From Leucocoprinus leucothites (Eukaryota; Basidiomycota; Agaricomycetes; Agaricales; Agaricaceae), in the NCBI GenBank assembly GCA_013368445.1, contig JAACJO010000004.1, forward strand, positions 2,790,001 to 2,854,000: a stretch of 64,000 nt of DNA, written 5' to 3'. Shown here piece by piece: positions 38,143 to 49,138 of this stretch (positions are counted from its first letter, which is position 1; each line of letters begins with the position of its first letter). A program made the position numbers and the translations under genes. The notes under the pieces are model-generated. The model did no database searches, was not told where the DNA came from, and saw only the letters and a list, made by a program, of their open reading frames with translations.

Positions 38143-41028
38143 TACTAGTATTATTTGTTCTGAAGATTTGTATATAATCGCGTCTCGTGCAGTTTTCACT
38201 ATCCTTTGCGCCCTACACCCGGCGGACTATCAGCACAGATCCAGACCTCTTGCTGGAGCTGTTGCGCCCAAAGCGTTCCGCGAAATGAATCTGATCATAG
38301 TTCCTTGTTGCTCGTTCCCTTACATATGATGCTTTCCAAGAGCTCTTATTTACCAAGAGGACCCAATTTCGTCAATATTCAGCAAGTTCCCTATTTTGAA
38401 CATTCATTTCTATGCTAGCATATACAATCCACGCTAGGCACTGATATCTCTTGGACAAAAGTTTGTGTACAGCACAGTTACGCTCGTGTGCTAGTATCAC
38501 CTGTCGAAAAATTACATAACTGTATCATTAAATATAGGCGAGTTAGCACTACCTCTAGCGCAGGAATTGGACGTTACCAATTTCCCGGCCGGTCTCAGCT
38601 TATTGACAAAGCTACGCAGGTGGCGACGTCACGCTGCTTGAGTTATTAACAGGGTGACCCAGTGCAACTTTCATGTCCTCGGCGTGATGCGAAATGCTCT
38701 GTAATACCTTTCTCAGTTCCTGGATCACCCCATTTCGGGGAAGTATTACTGACTTTGTGGTTCACCGTAGCCAAAGCCGAAGTTGTGATCCAAGTCGGTA
38801 ATCACTAAACATGGGAGTAAACGTTCGTGGCGGTGCACCTGGCACTTCGTGACTTGTACTTCTATCACTGTATCCTCTCCTCTTCAAAGGCGCGACAAAT
38901 ATTTGGCGCCTTCTTCGAAGAAACGACACGGCGGAATTTGTACATGAAGAACTATATAACATTTCGATTCGACGAATAAAAGTGTGTGCGCAGTGTAAAC
39001 ACCAGCTATTCCAGCCGTATACTCTAACACGAAATTTATCTCTGGCGAATATAGCCCATGCACCTGCCCTTTCACTACCTCACTCAAGGGTTTTTTTAGC
39101 ATTGCGCAGAACATGGGTGATAGGCATTTCTATCTCTCAGAGGTACTGAATAAACAGGCATAGTCCTCACCATATCCGGCTACCATACAAAAGTGCTGAA
39201 CAGCGCTGCGATTGACCGGGTTTTCTCAAGTGGTTGCTGTTGAGTAATTCCTTTCATAGGGGCGCGGTCGTACATTAATCACGATTACTTCTGGGAATAG
39301 ATGTGCCTCTTGGGTCGTCTCGGCTCCCACCTTGTCAAAGATATTATACGTCATCCCTGCAGACCAAAGTGTATCTATGACGTTTCGCATGCTCCCTTCC
39401 CCGAAGCTAACCTAAAGCTTACAGGTCATGCAAGACACCAATCCACTAACGACGAAGATGAGCATATCCCTTCTACGAAAGATATTTATCCAGCCAATGC
39501 TTTGTGGCTGTGTACGAGACTGTGCAGGTAACAGTTATCATGCACATTCAAGATCGTTATAAGAGCCAAGAACATCCTTCGTCGAGAGAAAGGAGACGCG
39601 TTGCAACGTGATGCTCTTCCAGGGCATCGCAGGCAAGGAGGATAGGATAGTACATGTGTTAGGGAGGAAGACTCACATCTGATGACAGTTCATTCGCTTA
39701 TTGATGCGATGATTTGGTCGTACTCTTACCACATGCAAAAGGGTCTCACTAAGATAATTCTACCCATATATATGCGGATTTATTGCGAAGAACAATCTGA
39801 TATGTGTAGAAAACCATGCATACAGTTTATTCGACGAAGCAATATGCTTTACGTGTGGTCTGCCCGGAATCGTTGAGCTGAACCGAACGAGCAAGATAAT
39901 TTACGACATAGACCGAGGCGCAAGCAGCGGGACGTTTCCGGGAAGAGACCTGTTGCTGGTAGCGATGAGGTACGGATTACGACAGGGTGAAATACATTAC
40001 TACCCAAGTCTTTCCCCGAAGAAACACTTGTTGTGCATGGCGTCGGGTGAAAGCCTCTCGCGACGCCAGTACACACATCCCACGATATTGTGTCCTTCCT
40101 TCTTCAATTAAAACAAAGCAAAGCAGCCTCTCCTAGATCTATGGGCCTATGGCCAGCACGCACCTTCTTAAGGGTAGTTCTACCTCCTCCTCTCGCTGCC
40201 CTCGCGTGGTGGGCAGGTCCGTATTTGTAAGCGTGTGAGTTGTATGGGAATCTGCATCTATTCGATGCCATGTTTAGTAGAAGTGCGCTGAGGGTATGTA
40301 TAGTGGGTGGTCAGAAGTCAAGTATACAAGTTTGTTGATGCGATTAGATGTCATTACGAGAGTGGGAGAGAGAGATAATAAAGGCCGAGCTTTGATGAGC
40401 AGGACTGGTGTCAAGTTCTGAGTAACAAGAGGAACAGTGATCTCTGCATGTGCCCGAACACTTGATCATCTATCGATATAATGATCCTGATGTCACTCCC
40501 CAATGTGTTGGAATTTGCGGCATCCCGGGCCGCATGTTGGCGTAGATAGTTCCTTTGCGACAAATACACTCGATGATGTAAACTACAACAAAATTGTGAA
40601 ATAATCCACTAATGCCCATCCTTGCAAGCTGCACATCTGATTTTGGAATTCTATTGCGCGTATTCTATCGCATTCTTAATTGAATCCTTCGCCGAGTTGG
40701 ATTACAAATGGCGAAGCCAAACAAGGTCAAACCGACGATCAGCTCAGGTTGACCCTTTCTTCTTTACTACTCTCTTCACACCTCCCCTCTTTAGTTTATT
40801 AGAGGTGAGTTAAGCAGCCGGTACAACACAAGGTCTGACTTTGTCGACCTCAAATGGAGATGATGTCTGTCTCTCCACTCGAGCTGGCATCTGGGGTTCC
40901 CTCGTGAAGATGGCGTTTGTCTCTCCACGCGAATACTGCCACTCTGTCGTGTCGTGCTTCTTGTCCTTGATCCTATCACCCTTGTCTGTGTGCTAACTTG
41001 TATATGATTTGTATACATAGAACCAACC
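38143..41028. other. B1-A2 intergenic region, no supported gene
   Basis: Several short ORFs occur. One motif-free open frame without ATG at about 39869-40110 (GIVELNRTSKIIYDIDRG) could be an isolated exon. Nothing resembles an SNF2, B or RPA3-like gene. Confidence 0.35.
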
Positions 41029-43071
41029 ATGATTATCGAGCGTGACAACAAGGGCAAGGCTATATTCCGCAGGTTTATCAGACCCGCTGCTGAAGGTAAA
41101 TACACCGTGTTCCCAGGACTGGGTTCTCATGTATCCATAGGTGAATTTACCGCCACGGATGCAAGACTCATCGGTGAGCTGAGCACAAGCTACAACTCTG
41201 CCAAGAACAAGACTGGCGCCTCCGAACCCATGAAGCTGGAACCTCTGGTTATTACGACACCAAACGCCGATTATCTTCCAGACCTGAATGTCGCTCATCA
41301 GGATATTGTGCCGCGTCAAGATGGTCGATGGGGTGCACAGGACTTTGGACAATGGCCGCAGTGGTATTTCGACGATCAGGATCACTTTGCCTACATTCTT
41401 CGGAGACCAACTTCGAGCTTGCTGGATAGCCATCCTCTCCGCCGTGTTTGGTTCGATATGACAAAAGAGCATTTTGTACCTATGAATGACAGTAAATTTG
41501 GGGTTTTGCAGAAAGATATAGCAAGAGAGTTATTTGGTTATCGTTCGAAGCTGTTGGACGAAGTAGCGGATTGTGTATGCCGACACGGGGAAGATTACAA
41601 CAAACTCCACGAGACGGCCAGAAAAATGCGAAATAATACCTCGTCCCTCTCAACTCCCATGTCTTTCTTTGATGTCTTGATGACGTTCTCCGCTGCACAA
41701 CGATATATTTTGGAGACTCGAGCTCTCCTCGACAAAATCATCAAATGGGACAACACGACTGCTACACTCTACCCTCGCAAAGTTGACAACTCTATCCTCG
41801 GCTGCGTCACAGATCGTCCAGCTGTTGCCCACAACTTATATTATATGGGCGTGCCTGTGTGGTTTGTCCGGCCTACCACACATCTTCATGACAGCATCAC
41901 CATCCTCAAGCAATGTGACGTCACGAAGCCAGAAGCATTCGGAATCAACACGATCCGGATGCGAGGCGCTCCTTCTTTTTATCAAGGGCCTCTCGAACGA
42001 GCGATACACAGGACGATCCAAAACTGGCAACCCGGTACAATCGATCATAGCCTTCTAGAAAATGTAGTTACAGCTCAAGAAGATTCTGAGCCAGACTTGG
42101 ATAATAAAGAGCGACAAACTGCACCATGTGAGCTGTCAATTCCTTGAAAGACGTCAAAGCATATGTTCATGACCTCAGACTCGAAACGTGATGCCAGCGC
42201 TCGGATGGCCCAAAACGTCAAGAAACTTACGGTTAACAAGCAGCTTTTCCAGCCGATTGTTGGGGAGTGTTCCTCCACGCCTCTGCAAACATGGCAGAAT
42301 GCGCTCGCCAGCGTCAATATTGATGCTGCAGTGGTTGAACATCCCCTCCGTTCAGTCTTTCGCGGCTATGCATTCCCTCCTCCCCTCATATTTGCGGGAC
42401 AAACCCCGAAGGTGGTTGATATGATCCTGGTGTGGATACTCATCCGTCCGTTATGGATCACTTTGTTAAATGATCGGGAACGCAAGCAACACCTCCCTGG
42501 TCCCCAACAATGGCGTGACTACCTCAATGACGTCGCCCTGCGGTTAGCACTCACGCGAGAGGACACCCGTAGTGAATCATCAGCCCCAAACACTGTCGGC
42601 CTGAACAGGAAAAAGCAGAAGAATCTCGAACGTCGCCAGAGGATAAAGGGCGCAATCGACGATATCTTCGCCGTCTCGCTCCCTGAGAAAGAGGGGCTCA
42701 CTTCTATCACCTGGAACGACCATGAAGTTTGGAAGAAAAAAGTAGTCGATCTCTCCACTCCCCAACGCAAGCTTGTCGTGTGGGATTGTCAAGAGCATAA
42801 TTTCCGTCTGGAGTTGTTTGTCCTCGACCGGTGTGTCTTGCCCGATCTGTGGAAAACCGCTGAAGGGAAAGCTTTCCGCGAACAACGACATCAAAGGCTG
42901 TGGCCCGATGGAGTTTCCTTGGCGCTTAACCTACCGTCCACTAGCGCAAGCATTGGAGCTATTGATTGGGTCGAGAGGCGGTGTTTCGTCAAGGCATTCC
43001 AGGACATCTTAGCCGACTGGCCTAAGAATCTGGACCGGCCATCGCAGCTGCGATTGGCTACAAGCTTGTAG
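41029..43071 (+). CDS. Family A protein, copy A2, C-terminally truncated
   Basis: The exons 41029-41095, 41141-42127 and 42179-43071 sum to 1947 nt, or 648 aa; both introns match those of A3 in place and phase. It opens MIIERDNKGKAIFRR. It carries the family landmarks ITTPNADYLP, QDGRWG, QWPQWYF, HPLRRVWFDM, LGCVTDR, GVPVWFVRP, FRGYAFPPP, PQQWRDYL and QEHNFRLEL. The C-terminal 40-55 residues, including the block CQTFF-x-YFGRAP-x-VPH that A1 and A3 share, are missing. Instead the frame ends in QLRLATSL, the first codons of an AGCTACAAG satellite. The rest of the frame is open, so the truncation may be recent or tolerated. Confidence 0.78.
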
Positions 43072-43412
43072 CTTGTAGCTTGTAGTGAGGTTGTAGTGTA
43101 TTTACCAGTTATGGAAATTTGAGTAGAAAAAATGTGTATGTAAGTGATGGCTACAAACTACAAGCTGCAACAGCTACAAGCTACTAGCTACAAGCTACAA
43201 GCTACAAGGATGGAAAGGCTGTAGTGAATGAGAAAAGAAGTAAATGTGGGAGATAAATGAGTATATTTTGGTATAAGCTACAAGCTACAAGCTACAAGGC
43301 ATGAGAGCTACTAGCTACTAGTCATGAGCTACAAGGTGTCAGAGCTACTAGCTACTAGTGACCAGCTACAAGCTACAAGCTACTAGCTACAAGTGACAAG
43401 AGACTCCAAGCA
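43056..43412. repeat. AGCTACAAG satellite
   Basis: Runs of AGCTACAAG and AGCTACTAG in both orientations (CTTGTAGCTTGTAG at 43062-43090, then AGCTACAAGCTACAAG clusters at about 43150-43205, 43275-43300 and 43320-43395), with spacer DNA between. Since CTACAAGCTTGTAG is a perfect palindrome, the array can fold into hairpins. It begins within the last codons of A2. Confidence 0.85.
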
Positions 43413-43603
43413 ACAATAGAGTGAAATATTGTAAATAAAGATGGGGTTATGCTATTACTGGTTCCACTTAGCTACCAAGGAAGGCAAGCGAAACAGTTAG
43501 CATGTGAGAGAAAACTGACTTAGAGGGACAATAGAAAGGCAGAGATAAGCAAGGAATTTATTAATAATAAAAAAGAAAAATATGGACTTATAGTAGATAA
43601 AAG

Positions 43604-43807
43604 CTATTTACGTCTGTCAGCTGCAGACCTGAGGCGCTTTTGAGGTGGAGGAGGATCCTGGGGTGATGAAGAGGGAGAGTGGGGGCGTTTATTGTGGGCA
43701 GGAGTGATACCAAAGAATTCATCATTGCCTGCTAAAGAACATATAAGAAAGAATAAAAGACAGAGTAATGAAAAAAAAACGCACCAAGCACATCATGGTC
43801 GAACTGA
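43604..43807 (-). pseudogene. 3' fragment of an unidentified gene
   Basis: A terminal exon (43731-43604) reads NDEFFGITPAHNKRPHS and ends KRLRSAADRRK-stop, with a Pro/Ser-rich middle. It has a proper acceptor and a GTGCGT donor at 43784, preceded by FDHDVL. The upstream exon is cut off where the composite repeat begins at about 43809, so only the tail of the gene remains. The basic end could be a nuclear localisation signal. The parent gene, possibly from a transposon, is not recognised. Confidence 0.4.
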
Positions 43808-43808
43808 C

Positions 43809-44968
43809 TACTCTATATAGTCCGGGAACACACCTGTGGTTTCACGGGACAGGACAGGACATTTGTTGGTGCCAGGACAGGACATTGCAGTAGGCACTCA
43901 ATACTGACCGTGTTTTGAGCGTCTATGTCACCAATTGCAATTTATTTAGTAGTGGCAAGACATTTGTCCCGCCGTGTTACTTTCCTTATTTGTGGTGTAC
44001 ACGACAAATGTCCTGCCAGACATTTCTTTTCCAGGACAAATGTCCCGCTGGACATTTACTTACCAGGACAAATGTCCCGCCGGACATTTACTTGCCAGGA
44101 CAAATGTCCCACTGGACATTTCTCTCGCTGGACATTTATCCGATGGGACATTTCTCATCCCAGACAAACGTCCCGCCACATTCATTGTATTCTTAGTTCA
44201 CTTTTCGCGGCTCAATGGTTTGCGTTGAACATGAAACGAGGCCTAGCATAATGACCACTCGGAGAAGGGGTCTTCTCCATGGCGGGTTTGAACCGCAATC
44301 CCTATGGTACTACACAACAATTCTTATACGCTATTTTGAAGCCACTGAAAAACGCTTCCCAACGAGCCCAAAATTATGGCAATCGGTGGGAAAATGAATA
44401 AGTTACGGAATATATTGTATTAAACAGGGTTTAAGGAACCATTTCCCACCATCCGCGTGATCGATTCCCACCATCCGCGTGATCTATTCCCACCATCCTC
44501 GTGACCTCCCGGCCATAATCGTGACGTTCCCACGCCCCCTTTGCAACTGATCCACGGCCATTCCCGGCCATTTCCTAGGCCACTTGCCGCCATCAATGGC
44601 GCATTCAGTGGCTGTTTCCGTCACCACTGCCACTGATCCCATCGATCAGTGGCTATCCACCGCCATCAACCGTCGGATCCAGGCCATCCCCTGCCATTTC
44701 CGTGCCACCTCACCACCTCCCACCATCTCCCACGACGATCATCCCCTCATCCACGCCATCCGTTCCACCATCCTGCCACTTTCCTGCCATCCTGCCCGCC
44801 ATTGAGAAGATCATGTGATCGACTCAAGAGGCCACCCGGGAATGGCCTCCCTCTCCCCTTCATCACCCAGCCACCGATGGCCATTTAGTGCACCACACCG
44901 CTCCCACGACCCATGACCATCGCCTACCAATCCTCGACGATGGCCGCCGCCCTGGAATACCCAACACT
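43809..44968 (+). mobile_element. Composite non-autonomous element, copy 1
   Basis: The element opens with CTACTCTATATAGTCCGGG, then GGGACAGGACAGGACATTTG. It carries a GGACAAATGTCC minisatellite (about 43,960-44,180), then a tRNA-like segment from 44242 with B-box-like GGTTTGAACCG, a 22-bp minisatellite (three units) and a CCATC-rich part ending CCTGGAATACCCAACACT. A second copy lies at 46874-47770. No protein-coding capacity or terminal inverted repeats are evident. It may be a SINE-derived or chimeric repeat family. Confidence 0.65.
43960..44180 (+). repeat. GGACAAATGTCC minisatellite
   Basis: Tandem units of about 33 bp alternate GGACAAATGTCCCGC and GGACATTTACTTGCC. The paired GGACAAAT/GGACATTT cores are inverted relative to each other, so each unit can form a small hairpin. 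The block is missing from copy 2 of the element. Confidence 0.7.
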
Positions 44969-45420
44969 TTAGGGTTATCAGGAGAATATTAGGGTTTTAC
45001 TAGGGTTTTAAAACATTTCACCAGGGTTTACCAGGGTATGGATGGACAGAGGTGGACAGAGGTAGGCAGGGGTGAATATGGACAGAGAGGGTTGAGGTGA
45101 GATGGGCAGAAATATATAGGGTGAAGCAGAGGGTTGAGTAGAGATTAGGCAAACTGGTTGACAGGAAAACTTGATATTACTGTATGAACAGAAACCAATG
45201 TCCAGGAAGAATGGTGTGCATGTTGTGAACCACAGGGATAACCACAGGGACAGAGGATAGACCCCTTGTAGATGCCATGGTATAGGCCCACTTGGGTGGA
45301 TATTATCACACTTTCCAAAATGTACATAGTACACAAGTCAGCTACACAGAAAATTAATTATTCACTGGGCTATGGTAAACAAAGCAAGCTGATAGTTGGA
45401 TACTATACATGTAAGAACAA
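44969..45420. other. Repeat-flanking stretch
   Basis: Starts with a short run of TTAGGGTTATCAGG / TAGGGTTTTA repeats (44969-45035), then nondescript DNA. No gene is supported. Confidence 0.4.
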
Positions 45421-46860
45421 GAACAAATGACAGCTACATTGTCGAAGAGAGAAACATGGATATTGGGATTAGATACCTGTATACCACCACGAAGACAAGG
45501 AGAGTGAGGGATGTGATTACTTTCAGTCTTATAATCAAAAACGTCACCAACTGTCTGGTATCTTCACAAAGATTTACATGCCACGATGGAGAAAGAGCAG
45601 AGACTTCTCCTAGAGGCAGCAGTTAGTTACCTGCATACCTTCACAATGATGAAGAAAGAAGTGAAGGAAATACTCATCTCCACTATTTTAATCCAAGACA
45701 TTGCTGGTCATCCTCAACATCTTCAAAAAGATTTGCATACCACCACAGAGAGGGAGCGGAGATGTGTTCCAGACGTTGTACTTAGTAATCTGTATGCCTT
45801 CATGATGACGAAGAAAAAGTGAAGGTCATGCTCACTTTTGGTCTTACAACTAACAACGTCACTGGTCTCCTTCAGTATCTCAACAAAAATTCACATACCA
45901 CCACAAAGGTGGAGCATCAACTCCTTCTAGACGTTGTAGTTAGCTGCCTGTATACCTCCTCGAAGACGAGGGGGAAAGTGAAGGAAAAGCTCACCTTCAC
46001 TATTATAATCATAAATTTTGACGGCCTTCTTCAGTGTCTGCACAATTTTGGCCACAGAGATGGAGCGGAGACTCCTCCTAGAAGTTGTGATTAGTTACCT
46101 GCATACCTCCATGAAGACAAAAGAAAAGGTAGGCGATATACTCACCTCACTGTTATAACCCTAGGCATGGCCAGCCGTCCTTGCCACTCTCATGAATATT
46201 TACATGCCACCACAGAGACGGATCATAGACTCTTTCTAGACGTTGTAGTCAGCTATCTGCATATCCTCACGGCAATGAAAAAACAAGTGAAGAAAATGCA
46301 CACTCAAGTCTTACAATCAATGACATTGCCGGTCTCCTTCAGTGCCTTAACGAAGATTTGTGTGCCGCCATGGAGGTGGAGTGTTGACTCCTTCTGGATG
46401 TTGTAGTCAGATATCTGCATAACACCACGAAGACAAGAAGAAGCTGGAGGAAAAGCTGACCATGCTATCTTCATGAAATCAAGCCCTATTATAATCAGAA
46501 ATCTGATGACCGCTGTTCTCGAGATATAACGATGAAGAAAAAGTGAAGGAAATGCTCACCTTCACCACTGCAACCAACGACGTCACCGACCTCCATCAAA
46601 GTCTTGACGAAGATCTGCATTCCACCACGCAGAAGGAGTGAAGGCTCCTTTAAGTGGTTGCAGTTAGTCATCGGCATGCCACTGAGACGAAGAAGGGTGA
46701 GGGAAACACTCACCTCTACCACTGCAGCCAATGACGTCGCCAGTCTCCTCCAAAGTCTTGACGAAAGTTTGCATTCCACCATGGAGAAGAAGCGGAAGAG
46801 TCTCCTAGATGTCATGGTTAGTTAACTGCACCCCACAAAGATGAAGAAAAAATGAAGTAA
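45420..46860 (-). repeat. Polyubiquitin-junction-derived tandem array, about 157-bp unit, eight copies
   Basis: Units repeat every 153-162 bp (one interval about 250 bp). Read on the minus strand, each holds a degraded piece of a polyubiquitin gene: the end of one ubiquitin and the start of the next. Unit 46411-46340 reads SDYNIQKESTLHL, then HGG, then TQIFVKAL. Unit 46632-46597 reads LRGGMQIFVKTL, identical at all twelve residues to the ubiquitin-ubiquitin junction. Other units carry stops at ubiquitin Gln codons (CAG to TAG, CAA to TAA). Between cores lies an intron-like spacer of about 47 nt starting GTGAG and ending GCAG. The rest of ubiquitin (residues about 14-56) is absent, so no ubiquitin can be made. 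This is a satellite, not a gene. Confidence 0.85.
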
Positions 46861-46873
46861 ATACTCACTTTCA

Positions 46874-47770
46874 CCTACTCTATATAGTCCGGGAACACAC
46901 CTGTGGTTTCACGGGACAGGACAGGACATTTGTTGGCGCCGGGACAGGACATCGCAGTAGGCGCTCGATACCAACCTACTCTATATAGTCCGGGAACACA
47001 CCTAGCATAATGACCACTCGGAGAAGGGGTCTTCTCCATGGCGGGTTTGAACCGCAATCCCTATGGCACTACACAACAATTCTTATACGCTATTTTGAAG
47101 CCACTGAAAAACGCTTCCCAACGAGCCCAAAATTATGGCAATCGGTGGGAAAATGAATAAGTTACGGAATATATTGTATTAAACAGGGTTTAAGGAACCA
47201 TTTCCCACCATCCGCGTGATCAATTCCCACCATCCGCGTGATCGATTCCCACTATCCGCGTGATCGATTCCCACTATCCGCGTGATCGATTCCCACCATC
47301 CTCGTGACCTCCGGCCATAATCGTGACGTCCCCACGCCCCCTTTGCAACTGATCCACGGCCATTCCCGGCCATTTCCTAGGCCACTTGCCGCCATCAATG
47401 GCGCATTCAGTGGCTGTTTCCGTCACTACTGCCACTGATCCCATCGATCAGTGGCTATCCACCGCCATCAACCGTCGGATCCAGGCCATCCCCTGCCATT
47501 TCCGTGCCACCTCACCACCTCCCACCATCTCCCACGACGATCATCCCCTCATCCACGCCATCCGTTCCACCATCCTGCCACTTTCCTGCCATCCGGCCCG
47601 CCATTGAGAAGATCATGTGATCGACTCAAGAGGCCACCCGGGAATGGCCTCCATCTCCCCTTCATCACCCAGCCACCGATGGCCATTTAGCGCAACACAC
47701 CGCTCCCATGACCCATGACCATCGCCTACCAATCCTCAACGATGGCCGCCGCCCTGGAATACCCAACACT
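46874..47770 (+). mobile_element. Composite non-autonomous element, copy 2 (internally deleted)
   Basis: Nearly identical to copy 1 over its head (46874-46974) and over 47001-47770, but the GGACAAATGTCC block between them is missing. It is replaced by a second short CTACTCTATATAGTCCGGG head at about 46976-47001. The 22-bp minisatellite containing CCATCCGCGTGATCGATTCC has five units here against three in copy 1. The two copies flank the ubiquitin-derived array. Confidence 0.7.
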
Positions 47771-47859
47771 GCCACGCGCACGTGGTCCTTGGTGAGTAAT
47801 CCGTAACCTTCCAATGCGACTGCCTCTCACCTCTTTAGGGTTATTATAAGATGAATGGA

Positions 47860-48035
47860 AAGATGACTAGGGATTAGGGTTTTTAGCTTAGAGATTGGCC
47901 AGGGTGCAACTAGGGATCAGCCAGGGTGTGACTAGGGATTGACCAGGGTGTGAGTAGGGATCAGCTAGAGTGCAGCTAGGGATCAACCAGGGTGCAACTA
48001 GGGATCAACCAGGGTGTGATCAGGGATTGGCCAGA
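47860..48035 (+). repeat. TAGGGAT minisatellite
   Basis: About seven imperfect units containing CAGGGTGTGACTAGGGAT, of the same general type as the arrays at 23335 and 24336. Confidence 0.75.
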
Positions 48036-48400
48036 GACTGCATGAGAACAGATAAAGTGGTGGCATAAAATGATGAGCAGGTGGTGAAAAGGTGATATAA
48101 AGTGGGTGTACTTGATTAGTTGTCATAATACTAATTTAGTACAAGTGTCCCAGAAGACCTCATATCAGCACAGAGTAGGTCCATTCACTGATGTCTTCTT
48201 AGAAGACTAACATGTCTCTGAGTGTTATTTCTATTTATATCAGTTGACTGCATTGAGTCTTCCTCGAAGATCACATGTGGACAGCAGTCATTGGTGTCTT
48301 CACACATGACTGTTGTGAGTAAATGATGGTATGGCTTGACAAACTCAAAAAGGTCTCTAGTATACTTAGTAATATATGCAAATTATTGTACCTCTCGACA

Positions 48401-48500
48401 TGGTATACTCAGTGATGGTGTGCTATCATGTTCAAAGTTACATCGTGTGTATGCACGATGTAACTTTGATCATGATAGTACACCCTCAGTGGGTATACTA
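48401..48500. repeat. Long imperfect hairpin (47-bp arms, 6-nt loop)
   Basis: 48401-48447 and 48454-48500 are inverted copies matching at 41 of 47 positions, separated by TGTATG. The inner 16 pairs, ending CATCGTG/CACGATG, are perfect. No coding frame crosses it. It could be a foldback/MITE-like element or a structured transcript. Confidence 0.7.
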
Positions 48501-48652
48501 GTCAAGGTCATTAATGACTCATTATTCCATGTATTCAGTGCATTGAGAGTTCGTCGAAAAGTAGCATCATTACTCTCAACACTTCTTTTGTTATTCAATG
48601 AAGAACAATCACAATGTATTGTTACAGACATAAATACACAACATCACCAAAC

Positions 48653-49138
48653 TCAGACCCTGCTATGCCCTTCTTCGATTGCGTCGTTAAGCTGTATGAA
48701 GTCTATAACTTATGAGGGGCATGTCGAAAATGATATAATAAAGTTCACATTTACCAACTGATTCATTAGATGGATGCTGTAGTTCGTCCTTCGCAATCAT
48801 CGTGAGCTCATTTGGAGAATTCACTGTTCCAATGAAGATGACGTAGTCTTGATATATCATTGTACCCTGAGCGATATGAGTGAATAGCACACACAATGAA
48901 ATATCAACACACATCACGAAGAGTGACGAAGACGTATTGCATGTCTGATGTTCGAACTTTGACAGTGTACGCATCATCGGTCTGCAGTAATGCTTTCATT
49001 AATCACCAAATGAGTGTGTAGTTGGGGCATGATACTTACTGAGACGATTTGACAGGGTAAGCGTACGACCTTGCCTAAGTATTCTGCAAGAAGCCGGCCA
49101 TTGATCTCGGGGTAAGTGTCACTGTTGCTGTTGACCAT
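48653..49138 (-). CDS. RPA3/RPA14-like OB-fold protein, copy 1
   Basis: RPA3 is the small OB-fold subunit of replication protein A, the eukaryotic ssDNA-binding complex. The exons 49138-49040, 48981-48918, 48847-48755 and 48702-48653 sum to 306 nt, or 101 aa, the usual size of the family. The N-terminus, EINGRLLAEYLGKVVRLPCQ, has the family's N-x2-L-x2-Y-x-GK-VRL pattern. Beta strands TVKVRTSDMQYVFV and YVIFIGTVNS follow, and the C-terminal helix contains FIQLNDAIEE, like the trimerisation helix. The third exon uses an AAG acceptor, so that junction is the least certain. It lies 0.6 kb downstream of B2 on the same strand. The assignment rests on pattern and length only. Confidence 0.55.

Noticed and set aside
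43056..43412. CRISPR array
   Set aside because: Units are contiguous and variable with no uniform spacers, and the sequence is eukaryotic.
44242..44330. A genuine tRNA gene
   Set aside because: A- and B-box-like sequences exist, but no cloverleaf with paired acceptor stem and anticodon arm could be formed, and the copies are dispersed with a shared non-tRNA body.
44584..44888. Duplicated ORFs starting MPPSMAHSV and MAIHRHQPS
   Set aside because: They occur in both element copies only because the DNA is duplicated; the composition is CCATC-repeat-like and overlapping frames are equally open.
46495..46815. 106-codon minus-strand ORF as a protein gene
   Set aside because: It is read-through across two ubiquitin-derived satellite units and their intron-like spacers.
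45420..46860. A functional ubiquitin or polyubiquitin gene
   Set aside because: Only residues about 57-76 and 1-13 are represented, most units contain stops, and the core of ubiquitin is missing.
47860..48035. Telomere or subtelomeric TTAGGG tract
   Set aside because: TAGGG occurs only inside longer degenerate units; no pure TTAGGG run is present and genes continue on both sides.
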